Shown: positions 42,815 through 51,789 of the stretch, piece after piece
How positions within the stretch are numbered: position 1 is the stretch's first letter
Layout of the letters: each line of letters starts with the position of its first letter
Assembly (NCBI RefSeq): GCF_000024865.1
Contig: NC_013595.1
Location: 8,990,001 to 9,054,000, forward strand
DNA length: 64,000 bases
Source: Streptosporangium roseum DSM 43021
GTDB lineage: Bacteria; Actinomycetota; Actinomycetes; Streptosporangiales; Streptosporangiaceae
Reading direction: 5' to 3'
Position numbers and translations under genes: made by a program
Notes under the pieces: model-generated
Databases searched by the model: none
What the model was told of the DNA's origin: nothing
Seen by the model: only the letters and a program-made list of their open reading frames with translations

Positions 42815-44596
42815 GTGCGCAGGTCCAGAGTGCTCGCCCTCGTGGTGGCAGGAGTGCTGGTGATCGCCGGGGCGGGGTGGGCGGTCGGCTCCCGGCTGCG
42901 TTCGCCGGCAGATGAGGCGTCCGCGCGCCGCCCGCCCAAGCCCTCCCTGGTCACGGCGCCGGTCGAGCTGCGCAGGCTCACCAGTACTGTCACGGTCAGC
43001 GGCACGCTCACGTACGGCTCGCCGCTGCCGGTCACGCTGGCCGGCACGGTGGGCGGGGCAGGTGGGAACGGCGGCGCGGGTGGCGCCGGCGGCACGCCGC
43101 AGCGCGTCACCACGGCGCCCAAACCCGGCCCGATCCGTGCGGGTCAGGTGCTGATGCAGGTCAACGGGCGGCCGGTGTTCGCCATGGAGGGGAAGAAGCC
43201 GATGTACCGGCCACTCGTGCCGGGCACCGAGGGCGACGACGTCAAGCAGTTCCAGCGCGCGTTGCGGGTGAAGGTGACCGGCGTCTTCGACGCGGCCACC
43301 GTGGCGGCGGTGAAGCGCTGGTACGCCAAGCGCGGCTACAAGGCGCAGGAACCCGACCTGGAGTCGCGCAAGACGCTGCAGCAGCTGCGCCAGGCCGTAC
43401 AGACCGCCAAGGAGATCTTGGCCGCCGACCGCAAGGCCCTGGACGAGGGGGTGGACGTGCGGCCGCTCAGGATTCGCCTCGACAACGCCCGGCGTGACCT
43501 GCGATCCGCCGAAAAGGCGTTGGAGGAGGCGCCGGAGATCACGCCCGAACAGGAGACTCAGCTGGCCGCGTTGCGCCGTGCCGTCCGAGCTGCCGAGGAG
43601 CAGGTCCTCGCGGCCGAGCAGGCCCTGGCCGAGGCCGTGAGACCGGCCCCCACGCCGACCACCACCCCTCCCACCACGCCGGCGCCCACCCCCGCGCCCA
43701 TGCCCAGTGCGGTGGACACGAGCCTGCTGGAGATGAAGCTGGCCAACACCCGGCAGGACCTCTACGAGGCCCAGCAGGCGGTCGCCGCCTACGAGGAGCA
43801 GATCCGCGTCGAGCGGGACAAGCGGCTGGAGGAGCTGCACAAGGGCGTGCGCACCGCGAAGGAGGCCGAGGCCACCGCCGCCCAGGCGCTCGGCCGGGCC
43901 AGGAAGGTCTCGCCGCTGCGGATGAAGGTCGCCCACAGCAAGGGCAACCTGGCCGACGCCCACACCATGCTGGCCGAGTTCCTCAAGACGTACGGGGTGA
44001 GCGTTCCGGCCGGTGAGATCGTCTTCCTGCCGACCCTGCCTGCCCGCATCGACAAGGCGGAGGTCAAGCCCGGCGACACCATCGAGGGCAAGGTCGCCAC
44101 CGTGACCAGCTCCGCCTTCGCGGTCACCGGGTCGGTCGACGCCAAGGAGGCCAAGCTGCTGCGTCCTGGCCAGGAGGCGTCGATGGAGACCATGGACGGA
44201 ACCCAGCTGCCCGCCACGCTGACCGCGACCGGTGAGGAGGCCCGCGTGAGCCCGGCGGAGGGTGAGGAAGGCGAGAAGGACGATGGGTCGGATACCGGCT
44301 CGGTGCCCGTCCTGCTCACGCCCGGCTCGGCCAAGGGGCTCAAATCGCTGGTCGGCTCGCCGATGACGGTGCGGATCTCGGTCGGCTCGACCGAGGGCGA
44401 GGTGCTGGCGGTGCCGGTGTCCGCCGTGGTCACCTCCGCCGACGGCCGGCCGCGGGTCAGGGTGGCGCTGGACGGCGACCGTACCCGCGAGGTCGAGGTT
44501 CGGACCGGGCTGACCGCCGACGGCGACGTGGAGGTCACGCCGGTACGCGCCGGCGAGCTCGAGGAGGGCGACCGGGTCGTGGTGAGCGATGTCTGA
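42815..44596 (+). CDS. MacA/HlyD-like membrane fusion protein with peptidoglycan-binding domain
   Basis: 593 residues from the GTG at 42815. N-terminal anchor VLALVVAGVLVIAGAGWAVG. A peptidoglycan-binding segment is seen at about 130-170 (EGDDVKQFQRALRVKVTGVFDAATVAAVKRW), then two long coiled-coil halves (ALDEGVDVRPLRIRLDNARRD; RQDLYEAQQAVAAYEEQI) split by a TP-rich linker, then beta-barrel adaptor strands and the C-terminal VLAVPVSAVVTSADGRPRVRV typical of MacA-like proteins. It links the ABC pump to the wall space. The stop overlaps the ATPase start by 8 bp. Confidence 0.88.
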   Translation: MRRSRVLALVVAGVLVIAGAGWAVGSRLRSPADEASARRPPKPSLVTAPVELRRLTSTVTVSGTLTYGSPLPVTLAGTVGGAGGNGGAGGAGGTPQRVTTAPKPGPIRAGQVLMQVNGRPVFAMEGKKPMYRPLVPGTEGDDVKQFQRALRVKVTGVFDAATVAAVKRWYAKRGYKAQEPDLESRKTLQQLRQAVQTAKEILAADRKALDEGVDVRPLRIRLDNARRDLRSAEKALEEAPEITPEQETQLAALRRAVRAAEEQVLAAEQALAEAVRPAPTPTTTPPTTPAPTPAPMPSAVDTSLLEMKLANTRQDLYEAQQAVAAYEEQIRVERDKRLEELHKGVRTAKEAEATAAQALGRARKVSPLRMKVAHSKGNLADAHTMLAEFLKTYGVSVPAGEIVFLPTLPARIDKAEVKPGDTIEGKVATVTSSAFAVTGSVDAKEAKLLRPGQEASMETMDGTQLPATLTATGEEARVSPAEGEEGEKDDGSDTGSVPVLLTPGSAKGLKSLVGSPMTVRISVGSTEGEVLAVPVSAVVTSADGRPRVRVALDGDRTREVEVRTGLTADGDVEVTPVRAGELEEGDRVVVSDV

Positions 44597-45266
44597 GCCC
44601 GTCATCGAGCTGGCCGGCGTGTGCCGTGACTTCCCCTCCGAGCCGCCGGTGCGCGCGCTGGCCGACGTGGAGCTGCGGGTCGATCCGGGCGACTACGTGG
44701 CCATCGTCGGGCCGTCCGGCTCCGGCAAGTCCACCCTGCTCAACATCCTCGGACTGCTGGACCGGCCGACCTCCGGCTCCTACCGCCTGGACGGCGTCGA
44801 GACCACGGCGCTGCGCGACGGCGCGCGGACCCGGCTGCGCGGTACCCGTATCGGTTTCGTCTTCCAGTCCTTCCACCTGCTGCCCCACCGGACGGTCGTG
44901 GAGAATGTGATGCTCGCCGAGGTGTACGGCCCGCACCCGCGCACCGGCCGGCGGGCCCGTGCCGAGCGGGCGCTGGCGCAGGTGGGCATGAGCCATCGCG
45001 TCGGCTTCGGCCCCGACCGGCTGTCGGGCGGCGAGCGCCAGCGCGTGGCCATCGCCCGCGCGCTGATGGCCAAGCCCGCCCTGCTGCTGTGCGATGAGCC
45101 GACCGGCAACCTCGACAGCCGCAACACCGAGGCCATCCTCGATCTGTTCGAGGGCCTGCGCGCCGAGGGCCTGACCATCCTGGTGATCACGCACGAGGAC
45201 GAGGTGAGCGCCAGGGCCAAACGGCGGGTCCGGATCGCGGACGGGGCGCTCAGTGAAGCTCCTTGA
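44589..45266 (+). CDS. MacB/LolD-type ABC ATPase
   Basis: 225 residues. Walker A GPSGSGKST (41-49), Q-loop FVFQSFHLLPHRTV, signature LSGGERQRVAIARAL, Walker B LLLCDEPTGNLD, H-switch LVITHED. Length and motifs are those of the LolCDE/MacB-type mechanotransmission ATPases. Overlaps both neighbours (8 bp and 14 bp), so the operon is tightly coupled. Confidence 0.93.
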   Translation: MSEPVIELAGVCRDFPSEPPVRALADVELRVDPGDYVAIVGPSGSGKSTLLNILGLLDRPTSGSYRLDGVETTALRDGARTRLRGTRIGFVFQSFHLLPHRTVVENVMLAEVYGPHPRTGRRARAERALAQVGMSHRVGFGPDRLSGGERQRVAIARALMAKPALLLCDEPTGNLDSRNTEAILDLFEGLRAEGLTILVITHEDEVSARAKRRVRIADGALSEAP

Positions 45267-46431
45267 CCTGTGGGCAGAGTCCCTGGCCGGGATGCTCGCC
45301 CGTCCGATGCGCTCGGCCCTGACCACTCTCGGCACCGTCCTGGGCATCACCACGCTGGTGGTCACCCTGGGCATCGCGGCGACCGCGGGTAACCAGATCG
45401 TCGGTCGCTTCGACGAGCTGCTGGCCACCAGCATCACCGTCGAGGTGCCCCGAGGCGGCCACAACCCTCTGGTCACCTGGGGGGCGGCCAAAGAGCTGCG
45501 AGGCCTGCGCGGCGTGACGTCGGCGACGGCGCTGGCGCAGAGCGACGACAGCTCCAACCTCGTCGTGACCGCCAACAACCTGCTCGACCCGACCCGAGTG
45601 GCCGGGCAGACCCTCGCGGTCGTCGCGGCCACCCCCGACCTGCCGGAGACCACCCGTGGCCGGATGGTGGCCGGGCGGTTCTACGACGCCGGCCACGTGG
45701 CCCGCCACGACCGGGTGGTCGTGCTGGGCGAGCAGGCCGCCGAGATGCTCGGGATCACCAGCCTGGAGCACTCGCCGGCGGTGTTCATCAAGGACCGGGC
45801 CTATACGGTCATCGGCATTGTCGGCGGCCTGCGGCGCGAGCAGATCCTGTCCAGCGCGGTGCTCGTCCCGCCTGGCCTGGGTCCCGATTTCGGCCTGAAG
45901 GACGTCACCCGTGTCCTGGTCGCCACCCAGCTGGGCGCCGCCGAGCTCATCGCCCGCCAGGCGCCGCTCGCGCTCAGCCCCGACCGCAGCGGGGAACTGC
46001 AGGTGATCGCCCCGCCCAGTCCCAAGCGGGCGCGGGACGGCGCCCAGGACGACGTCAACGGCCTTTTTCTCGTCCTCGGCCTGGTCTCCCTGGTCGTCGG
46101 CGCGGTGGGCATCGCGAACGTCACCCTGGTCACGGTCATGGAGCGGGTCTCCGAGATCGGCCTGCGCCGCGCGCTGGGCGCAGCCCGCCGGCACATCGCC
46201 GCCCAGTTCCTGCTGGAGTCCAGCCTGATCGGGCTGACCGGCGGGGTGATCGGGGCCAGCCTGGGGATGGTGGCTGTGGTCGCGGTGGCGGCCGTGCGGC
46301 AGTGGACCCCGGTCCTCGACGTACGGCTGGCGCTGGTCGCGCCGGTGGCGGGTGCGCTGGTGGGGCTCCTGGCGGGCCTGTATCCGGCGCTGCGCGCGGC
46401 CCGCATGGAGCCGGTCGACGCGCTGCGATGA
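45253..46431 (+). CDS. MacB-type ABC permease
   Basis: 392 residues, GTG start inside the ATPase gene. Four membrane segments: one near the N-terminus (LTTLGTVLGITTLVVTLGIA), a large extracytoplasmic MacB-PCD domain (about 45-265), then LFLVLGLVSLVVGAVGIANV, a segment after ERVSEIGLRRALGAARRH, and a final LVAPVAGALVGLLAGLYPAL. It exports or extracts its substrate with the preceding ATPase and adaptor. Substrate unknown. Confidence 0.92.
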   Translation: MKLLDLWAESLAGMLARPMRSALTTLGTVLGITTLVVTLGIAATAGNQIVGRFDELLATSITVEVPRGGHNPLVTWGAAKELRGLRGVTSATALAQSDDSSNLVVTANNLLDPTRVAGQTLAVVAATPDLPETTRGRMVAGRFYDAGHVARHDRVVVLGEQAAEMLGITSLEHSPAVFIKDRAYTVIGIVGGLRREQILSSAVLVPPGLGPDFGLKDVTRVLVATQLGAAELIARQAPLALSPDRSGELQVIAPPSPKRARDGAQDDVNGLFLVLGLVSLVVGAVGIANVTLVTVMERVSEIGLRRALGAARRHIAAQFLLESSLIGLTGGVIGASLGMVAVVAVAAVRQWTPVLDVRLALVAPVAGALVGLLAGLYPALRAARMEPVDALR

Positions 46432-46469
46432 CCGTTCGTGGAGTGGTGGCACAGAACAGCGGAACGACT

Positions 46470-46652
46470 GGTCGGCCGGTCCGCTTGAGTCCGAGAGCAC
46501 GATCTTCGTCGGGTCATCGCTCCGCACCAGCTGATCATCGCCCGACCCCGGGGAACCCACCGGGGCCGGCCCGACCAGCAGACCTTCGGGTGCAAGTCCC
46601 GAACGGGCACCAACTGATCCCTGACTACCAGCGACCAAGGAGGTGAAGAGCA
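46470..46652 (+). ncRNA. Candidate structured RNA leader
   Basis: Nested pairings suggest a folded RNA. A closing stem pairs GGTCGGCCGG (46470-46479) with CCGGCCCGACC (46566-46576, one bulge). Inside it lie ACGA/TCGT (46499-46509) and CCCCGG/CCGGGG (46546-46565). A second hairpin, TTCGGG-TGCAAGT-CCCGAA (46585-46603), can compete with GGTGC/GCACC (46589-46593 with 46607-46611). The ribosome binding site AAGGAGGTG (46637-46645) and an ATG at 46653 follow. It could be a cis-regulator of that gene or part of a mobile RNA. No known class recognised. Confidence 0.4.
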
Positions 46653-46862
46653 ATGATCCTCACGCCCGAGGAATACGAGGAATACGTCGTGCAGGGCCGG
46701 GTCAGCGCCGGCGTGCATGCGCTTCAGATCAAGTTGATCGACCGCCTGTACACCGCCTCCGGCGAGCCGAAGCCTGACCATCAGGACGGCCTGGTCAAGG
46801 AGGTCTACACCGCTCTGGAGACCCTGCCTGCCGACACCCGCTACGACCCCATCGCGGCAGGG
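46653..46862 (+). pseudogene. Unidentified gene truncated by a transposase remnant
   Basis: Strong ribosome binding site AAGGAGGTG and ATG at 46653. About 70 native codons: MILTPEEYEEYVVQGRVSAG, LQIKLIDRLYTASGEPKPDH and VYTALETLPADTRYDP. At about 46860 the sequence passes into the 3' part of an IS5-type transposase read antisense, so the original C-terminus is lost. Helical and acidic; family not recognised. The strong translation signal and structured leader suggest it was a functional gene until recently. Confidence 0.6.
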
Positions 46863-47620
46863 CGAGTCCGGGGCCGGCCCACCGGCCCGGTCACGCGGAT
46901 CTCGTCCAAGACGGTGGTGAACCGCGGGCAGTCAGCGGCCTGCCCAGGCGTGAGCACGAAAACCAGCGGCAACCCCGCGCTATCGGCCACGGCATGGATC
47001 TTGCTGCTCAGTCCGCCTCGGGATCGGCCGAGCGCGGCCGCCTCCGCCCGAGCTTCACGGCGTCGCCGGATGGCGGCGCGATCGTCCGCCTGTGGCGCGT
47101 CGGCATCGGGCGGGGCCTGCGGCGCGTCACCCGCAGCACCGGCGGCTGCTCGGGAAGCGGAGCCCCCTTTTCCTCGGTCAGCGCCTGCTCCAACGCGTCC
47201 AGGGTTTCCCCGGCGACCGCCGGCCCGGCCGAGTCCTGATGCGCCCGCACGATCGTGGAGTCCACGCTGACCAGTTCCAGCCCGACCTGTCCTCGCGATG
47301 CGGCCTCGGCGATCAGCGCGTCCATCAGGCCCTGGAACACGCCGGCTTTGGCCCAGGAGTTGAACCGGGAGTAGACGGTGGACCAAGACCCGTAGCGTTT
47401 CGGGACGTCACGCCAGCTGGACCCGGTGCGAAACCACCACAAGATCCCGTTGAACTGGTCGCGCACCCGCCGTGGCAGCGGTCCGGTCGCCGCCAGCGGC
47501 AGCTGCGGCTCGATCAAAGCCCACTCGGCATCGGTCACATCAAAGCGCGCCACATCCGAGTTCTACCAATCACGGCAGCTAACCACCGATCCTCATCTAG
47601 ATCCGAACTTCAAACAGCTT
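46862..47620 (-). mobile_element. IS5-family insertion sequence remnant
   Basis: Minus-strand transposase in two frames. orfA (start 47553): DAEWALIEPQLPLAATGPLP, FNGILWWFRTGSSWRDVPKR and SVDSTIVRAHQDSAG (the first catalytic Asp region). orfB, in the -1 frame: ALGRSRGGLSSKIHAVADSA and LVFVLTPGQAADCPRF, ending abruptly at GRPRTRP about 46862. The GAGGAAAAGGGGGCT stretch at 47161-47175 lies where the frame changes and could be a programmed -1 slip. The C-terminal DDE part is missing and no left terminal repeat is visible, so the element cannot transpose itself. The right end lies near 47600-47620, touching the LuxR-type gene's stop. Confidence 0.8.
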
Positions 47621-48619
47621 CTAGAGCCATCGTTCCCGGGCGGCGTGCCAGGCGAGCTGCATCCTGGTCTGCGCGCCGGCGAGCTCCATGATGTGCGACA
47701 GGCGGCGCTGCACGGTCCGCTGGCTGAGCCCGAGCTGGCTGGCGATCGACTTGTCCGGCACCCCGGCGACCAGCAGCGACAGCAGGTACAGGTCGTCGGA
47801 GTTCAGCGGGCAGGGATGGGTTCCCTCGGTGAGGACGCCGTCCTCGGCGATCCGCAGCGGCGTCGCCCGGTCCCAGTAGCTCTCGAACAGCGCGATCAGC
47901 ACCTCCAGCAGCTCGCCGCCCCGTATCAGCGCGGCCGTCGGCTCCGACGTCCCGGCATGCCGTACCAGCGGCATCAGGCCGATCTCCCGGTCCACGACCA
48001 TCAGCCGGACCGGCAGCCGGGGCAGGGCTCGGGCGCTCTCCCCCAGCTTGACGCCATAGGCCACGTTGGCCTGCATCCCCGGTTCCTCCAGCAGGTCGCG
48101 CTCGTAGATCACCCGGTAGACCACCCCGCGGCGCAGCGCGTCGAGCTCCGCGTCGTTCTCGGTCGCGTGCATCACGATCGCGCGTCCCCGGCAGAAGCAG
48201 AGGACCTCCTCGCGGGCGTTCTCCTGCAGGTGTTCGAGCTGCTCTCGCATCGCGATCCGGTTGGGGAGCACCTCGACGAGCCGGTCGGCGTCGCGGCGGC
48301 GGGCGTTGCCCCGGTGTTCCTCGGCCAGTTGCTCCACCTCGCGCCGCGCCCAGTCGAGCGACTGCTGCTGGCGCAGCAGCCGGGCGCCCAGCACGATGTC
48401 GGGGGCCACCGCGGTGAAACGCCGCTCCGCCGGGGCGGCCGGCTCCGGGACGGCCGGCCGGACCAGGCCTCTGGCCTCCATCGACCGCAGCGCCGCCTCG
48501 GCTGTCGCGACGTCGAGCCCCAGCTCGCCGACCAGGTCGGTGACGCCGGCCTCGGCTGCCGTGACCAGGAACCGGTAGACGCGTTCCTCCAGCGGATCCA
48601 GCCCGACCGTTTCCAACAT
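47621..48619 (-). CDS. TrmB/LuxR-type transcriptional regulator
   Basis: 332 residues. N-terminal TrmB-like winged helix (DPLEERVYRFLVTAAEAG, LGLDVATAEAALRSMEARGL), a middle PLD-like effector region (ENAREEVLCFCRGRAIVM, VVYRVIYERDLLEEPG) and a C-terminal LuxR HTH (LYLLSLLVAGVPDKSIASQLGLSQRTVQRRLSHIMELAG). Such regulators are common in actinomycetes, often next to secondary metabolism or lantibiotic genes. Divergent from the ECF sigma gene. The IS remnant abuts its stop codon, but the last residues (LAWHAARERWL) look native. Confidence 0.85.
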   Translation of the reverse strand: MLETVGLDPLEERVYRFLVTAAEAGVTDLVGELGLDVATAEAALRSMEARGLVRPAVPEPAAPAERRFTAVAPDIVLGARLLRQQQSLDWARREVEQLAEEHRGNARRRDADRLVEVLPNRIAMREQLEHLQENAREEVLCFCRGRAIVMHATENDAELDALRRGVVYRVIYERDLLEEPGMQANVAYGVKLGESARALPRLPVRLMVVDREIGLMPLVRHAGTSEPTAALIRGGELLEVLIALFESYWDRATPLRIAEDGVLTEGTHPCPLNSDDLYLLSLLVAGVPDKSIASQLGLSQRTVQRRLSHIMELAGAQTRMQLAWHAARERWL

Positions 48620-48819
48620 GTCGCAATAATGCCATCCGAAACACGCATAACGGGCGCAACTTCACCGCACCCTGTCAAGGCCGCCATGGTGAGCGGAGGC
48701 ACGGGGAACATCCCGCACCCGTTCGGGCGGCGGTCCGCCGCCGGCCGTCCCGGCCCGCCCGGCACCGCGGACCCGGCCCCGTCCTGGCGGCGAGGCCGGA
48801 GCAAGCGACATTTCCCAAT

Positions 48820-48841
48820 ATTTCTCTGATTGAGGAGAAAT
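48820..48841. promoter_or_regulatory. Inverted repeat between LuxR-type and sigma genes
   Basis: ATTTCTC (48820-48826) and GAGAAAT (48835-48841) with an 8-bp spacer lie in the 293-bp divergent gap, in an unusually AT-rich patch. The patch is a likely promoter or operator region; apart from this I see nothing in 48620-48912. Confidence 0.4.
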
Positions 48842-48912
48842 GATCGCGGCACCTCCGACATGAGTGGGTGCACACGACCCCATCACCGAGGAGGCCGCCG
48901 TGGGAACCGCCC

Positions 48913-49473
48913 ATGGGTGACGACCGAAAAATCCTGTTCGAGAGGGTTTATCTCGATACTTATGGCCAGATCCTCGGCTACGCGATGCGCCGCTGCGACT
49001 CTCCGGAAGACGCGGCGGACGTGGTGGCCGAGACGTTCGAGATCGCGTGGCGGAAGGTCGACGACCTGCCGTCCGGCGAGCAGGCCAGGCTCTGGCTGTA
49101 CGGCGTGGCCCGCAACGTCCTCGCCAACCATCGCCGGGGCCGGCTCCGCCGCCACACCCACCAGACGGCGCTGCGCGAGGACATCGCCGATCGCTATGCC
49201 CGGACGCCCTCGCCCGAAGAACACGTGGAACGCGGCGCGATAGGCCGCGTGTTCCGTGAGCTGTCCGACGACGATCGCGAGCTGCTGTCGCTCGTCGTCT
49301 GGGAGGGCCTGGACGCCGGGGAGATCGCACGCGTCCTGGGCGGCTCCCGCAACGCCGTACGCATCCGGCTGCACCGTGCCCGCAGGCGCTTCTCGCGCGG
49401 GCTGGCGGCGGAGGGCGTCGAATCCATTCCGATGAGCCGGGACGTGCGGCTCACGACGGGGAGGCCACTGTGA
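48913..49473 (+). CDS. ECF RNA polymerase sigma factor
   Basis: 186 residues from the ATG at 48913 (MGDDRKILFERVY); an in-frame ATG at 48868 adds a Pro-rich leader. Region 2: YGQILGYAMRRCDSPEDAADVVAETFEIAWRKV. Region 4: ELSDDDRELLSLVVWEGLDAGEIARVLGGSRNAVRIRLHRARRRF. The stop overlaps the GTG of the next gene (GTGA), so the two are coupled, usual for a sigma and its membrane partner. Confidence 0.9.
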   Translation: MGDDRKILFERVYLDTYGQILGYAMRRCDSPEDAADVVAETFEIAWRKVDDLPSGEQARLWLYGVARNVLANHRRGRLRRHTHQTALREDIADRYARTPSPEEHVERGAIGRVFRELSDDDRELLSLVVWEGLDAGEIARVLGGSRNAVRIRLHRARRRFSRGLAAEGVESIPMSRDVRLTTGRPL

Positions 49474-50405
49474 GGAACATCCATGAGCCGCTGGACCGGC
49501 TGGCCCGCGTCCACGACGGCGAACTGACCGATCAGGTGTCTGCCGCGGGGGCGCAGGCACTGCTCGCCTCGATCGTCGCCGGCCCTGGCGCGACCACCAC
49601 CGCTGTCACCGCGCCGTCACCGTGGCGGCTGCGGATGCCGCGCCTGGTGGCCGGGGCGCTCGCGGCCGGCGCGCTCGTCATCGGTGTCATCGTCGGCCCC
49701 GGTGTGCTCGGAGACGAGAGCGCCACGAGCTACGCGAACTCCGCCATCGCCATCGAACTGGACGGCGACCAGTACGTGGCCCGCATCAAGGACCCGCTCG
49801 CCGACCACGCGAAGTACACCGAGGCGTTCCACGCGGTCGGCCTGGACATCGATCTCCGCCTGGTGCCCGCCTCGCCGACCGCAGTGGGGAAGTTCCTGAG
49901 CGTCAGGTGGAGCAAATCCTCCGGTGCCGGACCTGCCCGCTCCGCCTCGGGCGGCTCCCTCCCCACCCTGAAGTTCACCCCCGAGAACTGCGGCGAGCCG
50001 AACCAGGCCGGCTGCGAGCTGACGATGCGGGTCCCCGCCGACTACACCGGCAACATGAGCCTCTCGCTGGGGCGCCGGGCAGAGCCGGGAGAGGAGTACA
50101 AGAATCCCGACTGGGCCACCGCACCCGGTGAGATGTTCGGCGGGGTGCAGCTGCAGGACGGCCGCCCGGTGGACGCCATGCTGGCCGAGGCCCGCAGGCG
50201 CGACCTGACCGTGGAGTTCAGCCGCATCCGGCCGGACGCCGAGACCGGCGCCCTGTCCTTCGAGCCGCTCTCCGCGGACCAGGTGCGAGGCGACTGGACC
50301 GTCTGGCACGCCTGGCAGGTGAAGGCCGGCGTCATCCGGCTGCTCGTGACACCCGAGCGCCTGCCGGAGAACCCGTTCGAGAAGGGAGCGCGCCCCCCCT
50401 CCTGA
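49470..50405 (+). CDS. Membrane protein coupled to the ECF sigma factor, possible anti-sigma
   Basis: 311 residues from a GTG overlapping the sigma stop. Cytoplasmic ~50 residues (LDRLARVHDGELTDQVSAAG), one membrane helix (LVAGALAAGALVIGVIVGPGV), then ~240 extracytoplasmic residues with two Cys (ENCGEPNQAGCELTM), a plausible disulfide. The layout matches CU_CY-type sigma partners of actinomycetes, but there is no zinc HxxxCxxC anti-sigma motif. It probably senses an envelope signal. Confidence 0.78.
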   Translation: MRNIHEPLDRLARVHDGELTDQVSAAGAQALLASIVAGPGATTTAVTAPSPWRLRMPRLVAGALAAGALVIGVIVGPGVLGDESATSYANSAIAIELDGDQYVARIKDPLADHAKYTEAFHAVGLDIDLRLVPASPTAVGKFLSVRWSKSSGAGPARSASGGSLPTLKFTPENCGEPNQAGCELTMRVPADYTGNMSLSLGRRAEPGEEYKNPDWATAPGEMFGGVQLQDGRPVDAMLAEARRRDLTVEFSRIRPDAETGALSFEPLSADQVRGDWTVWHAWQVKAGVIRLLVTPERLPENPFEKGARPPS

Positions 50406-50572
50406 CCTCGCGGGCGAGCACGGCCGCCGCGCGCGTCACGGGCGGCGGCCGTCCAGGTCGGGCGCGCACCGCCGGACACGGATCTCGCCCACCACACGGG
50501 CGGGAGCCGTACCGCCGCCCCGGTCACCGGTGCGGCCGGTCGCCCGGCTCGCCGTGGGCACCGGTGCGGCCG

Positions 50573-51745
50573 TCACTCCGCCGACAGGACCAGGCCGCTG
50601 GTGGGCACGCCGGTCCCGGCGGTGACCAGGACGTTGCGGACCCCGGCGACCTGGTTCACCGAGGTACCCCGGATCTGCCGGACGGCCTCGGCGATGCCGT
50701 TCATGCCGTGGATGTAGGCCTCGCCGAGCTGGCCGCCGTGCGGGTTGACCGGCAGGCGGCCGTCGATCTCGATGCCGCCGCCGGCCACGAAGTCACGCGC
50801 CTCACCCCGGCCGCAGAAGCCGAGCTCCTCCAGCTGGGTCAGCACGAACGGGGTGAAGTGGTCGTACAGGATGGCGGTCTGGATGTCGGCGGGCCCCAGG
50901 CCGGACTGCTCCCAGAGCCGGCGGCCGACCACCCCCATCTCCGGCAGGCCGGTCATCTCGTCGCGGTAGTAGCTGGTCATCATCAGCTGGCCGGCGCCGG
51001 CGCCCTGGGCCGCGGCGCTGATCAGCGCGGGCGACCTGCGCAGGTCCCTGGCCCGCTCGGCGGAGGTGACCACCAGGGCGACCGCGCCGTCGCTCTCCTG
51101 GCAGCAGTCGAGCAGGTGCAGCGGCTCGACGATCCACTTGGAGGCCTGGTGCTCCTCCAGCGTGATCGGGCGGCCGTGGAACCACGCGGCGGGGTTGGTG
51201 GCCGCGTGCCGTCGCATGGCCACGGCCACCCGGCCGAAGTCCTCGGACGTCACGCCGTAGGCGTGCATGTAGCGCCGGGCGAACATGGCGACCCAGGCCG
51301 CCGGGGTCATCAGCCCGTACGGCACGTGCCAGCTCATCTCAAGGCCCTGCGACGAGGGCTCGCCGCCGATCCGGGCGTCGGGCTGGCCGAACCTGCGCCC
51401 CGAGCGCTCGTTGAACGCGCGGTAGCAGACCACGGTCTCGGCGACCCCGGTGGCGACCGCCATCGCCGCGTGCAGCACGGTGCCGCACGCCGCGCCGCCG
51501 CCGTAGTGCACGCGGGAGAAGAACGTCAGATCGCCGATGCCCACCTCGCGGGCCACGGCGATCTCCTGGTTGGTGTCCTGGGTGTAGGTCACCAGCCCGT
51601 CCACGTCCGCGGGGCTCAGGCCCGCGTCGTCCAGCGCCGCGAACACCGCCTCGGCGGCGAGCTGGAGCTCGGACCGCCCTGACTGCTTGGAGAACTCGGT
51701 CGCGCCGATGCCGGCGACAGCCGTACTCCCCGGAAGGGAGACCAC
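50573..51745 (-). CDS. ltp2: Ltp2-like thiolase-fold aldolase of steroid side-chain degradation
   Basis: 390 residues. SCP-X thiolase superfamily: AACGTVLHAAMAVATGVAE, DHFTPFVLTQLEELGFC and NPHGGQLGEAYIHGMNGI. In mycobacteria Ltp2 works with the DUF35 domain of ChsH2 as the retroaldolase releasing propionyl-CoA in the last cholesterol side-chain cycle. Here it lies downstream of chsH1 in the same order as the igr operon. GTG start at 51745. Confidence 0.85.
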   Translation of the reverse strand: MVSLPGSTAVAGIGATEFSKQSGRSELQLAAEAVFAALDDAGLSPADVDGLVTYTQDTNQEIAVAREVGIGDLTFFSRVHYGGGAACGTVLHAAMAVATGVAETVVCYRAFNERSGRRFGQPDARIGGEPSSQGLEMSWHVPYGLMTPAAWVAMFARRYMHAYGVTSEDFGRVAVAMRRHAATNPAAWFHGRPITLEEHQASKWIVEPLHLLDCCQESDGAVALVVTSAERARDLRRSPALISAAAQGAGAGQLMMTSYYRDEMTGLPEMGVVGRRLWEQSGLGPADIQTAILYDHFTPFVLTQLEELGFCGRGEARDFVAGGGIEIDGRLPVNPHGGQLGEAYIHGMNGIAEAVRQIRGTSVNQVAGVRNVLVTAGTGVPTSGLVLSAE

Positions 51746-51789
51746 GGTGATGGGTGCCTTTCTTCGGATGGAGCGCGCGGAGGCCGCGG

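Noticed and set aside
46581..46614. tRNA-like T-arm (TTCGGG-TGCAAGT-CCCGAA then GGGCACCA)
   Set aside because: Without a matching 7-bp acceptor, D-arm or anticodon arm upstream at tRNA spacing, it cannot be called a tRNA; kept only as part of a candidate structured RNA.
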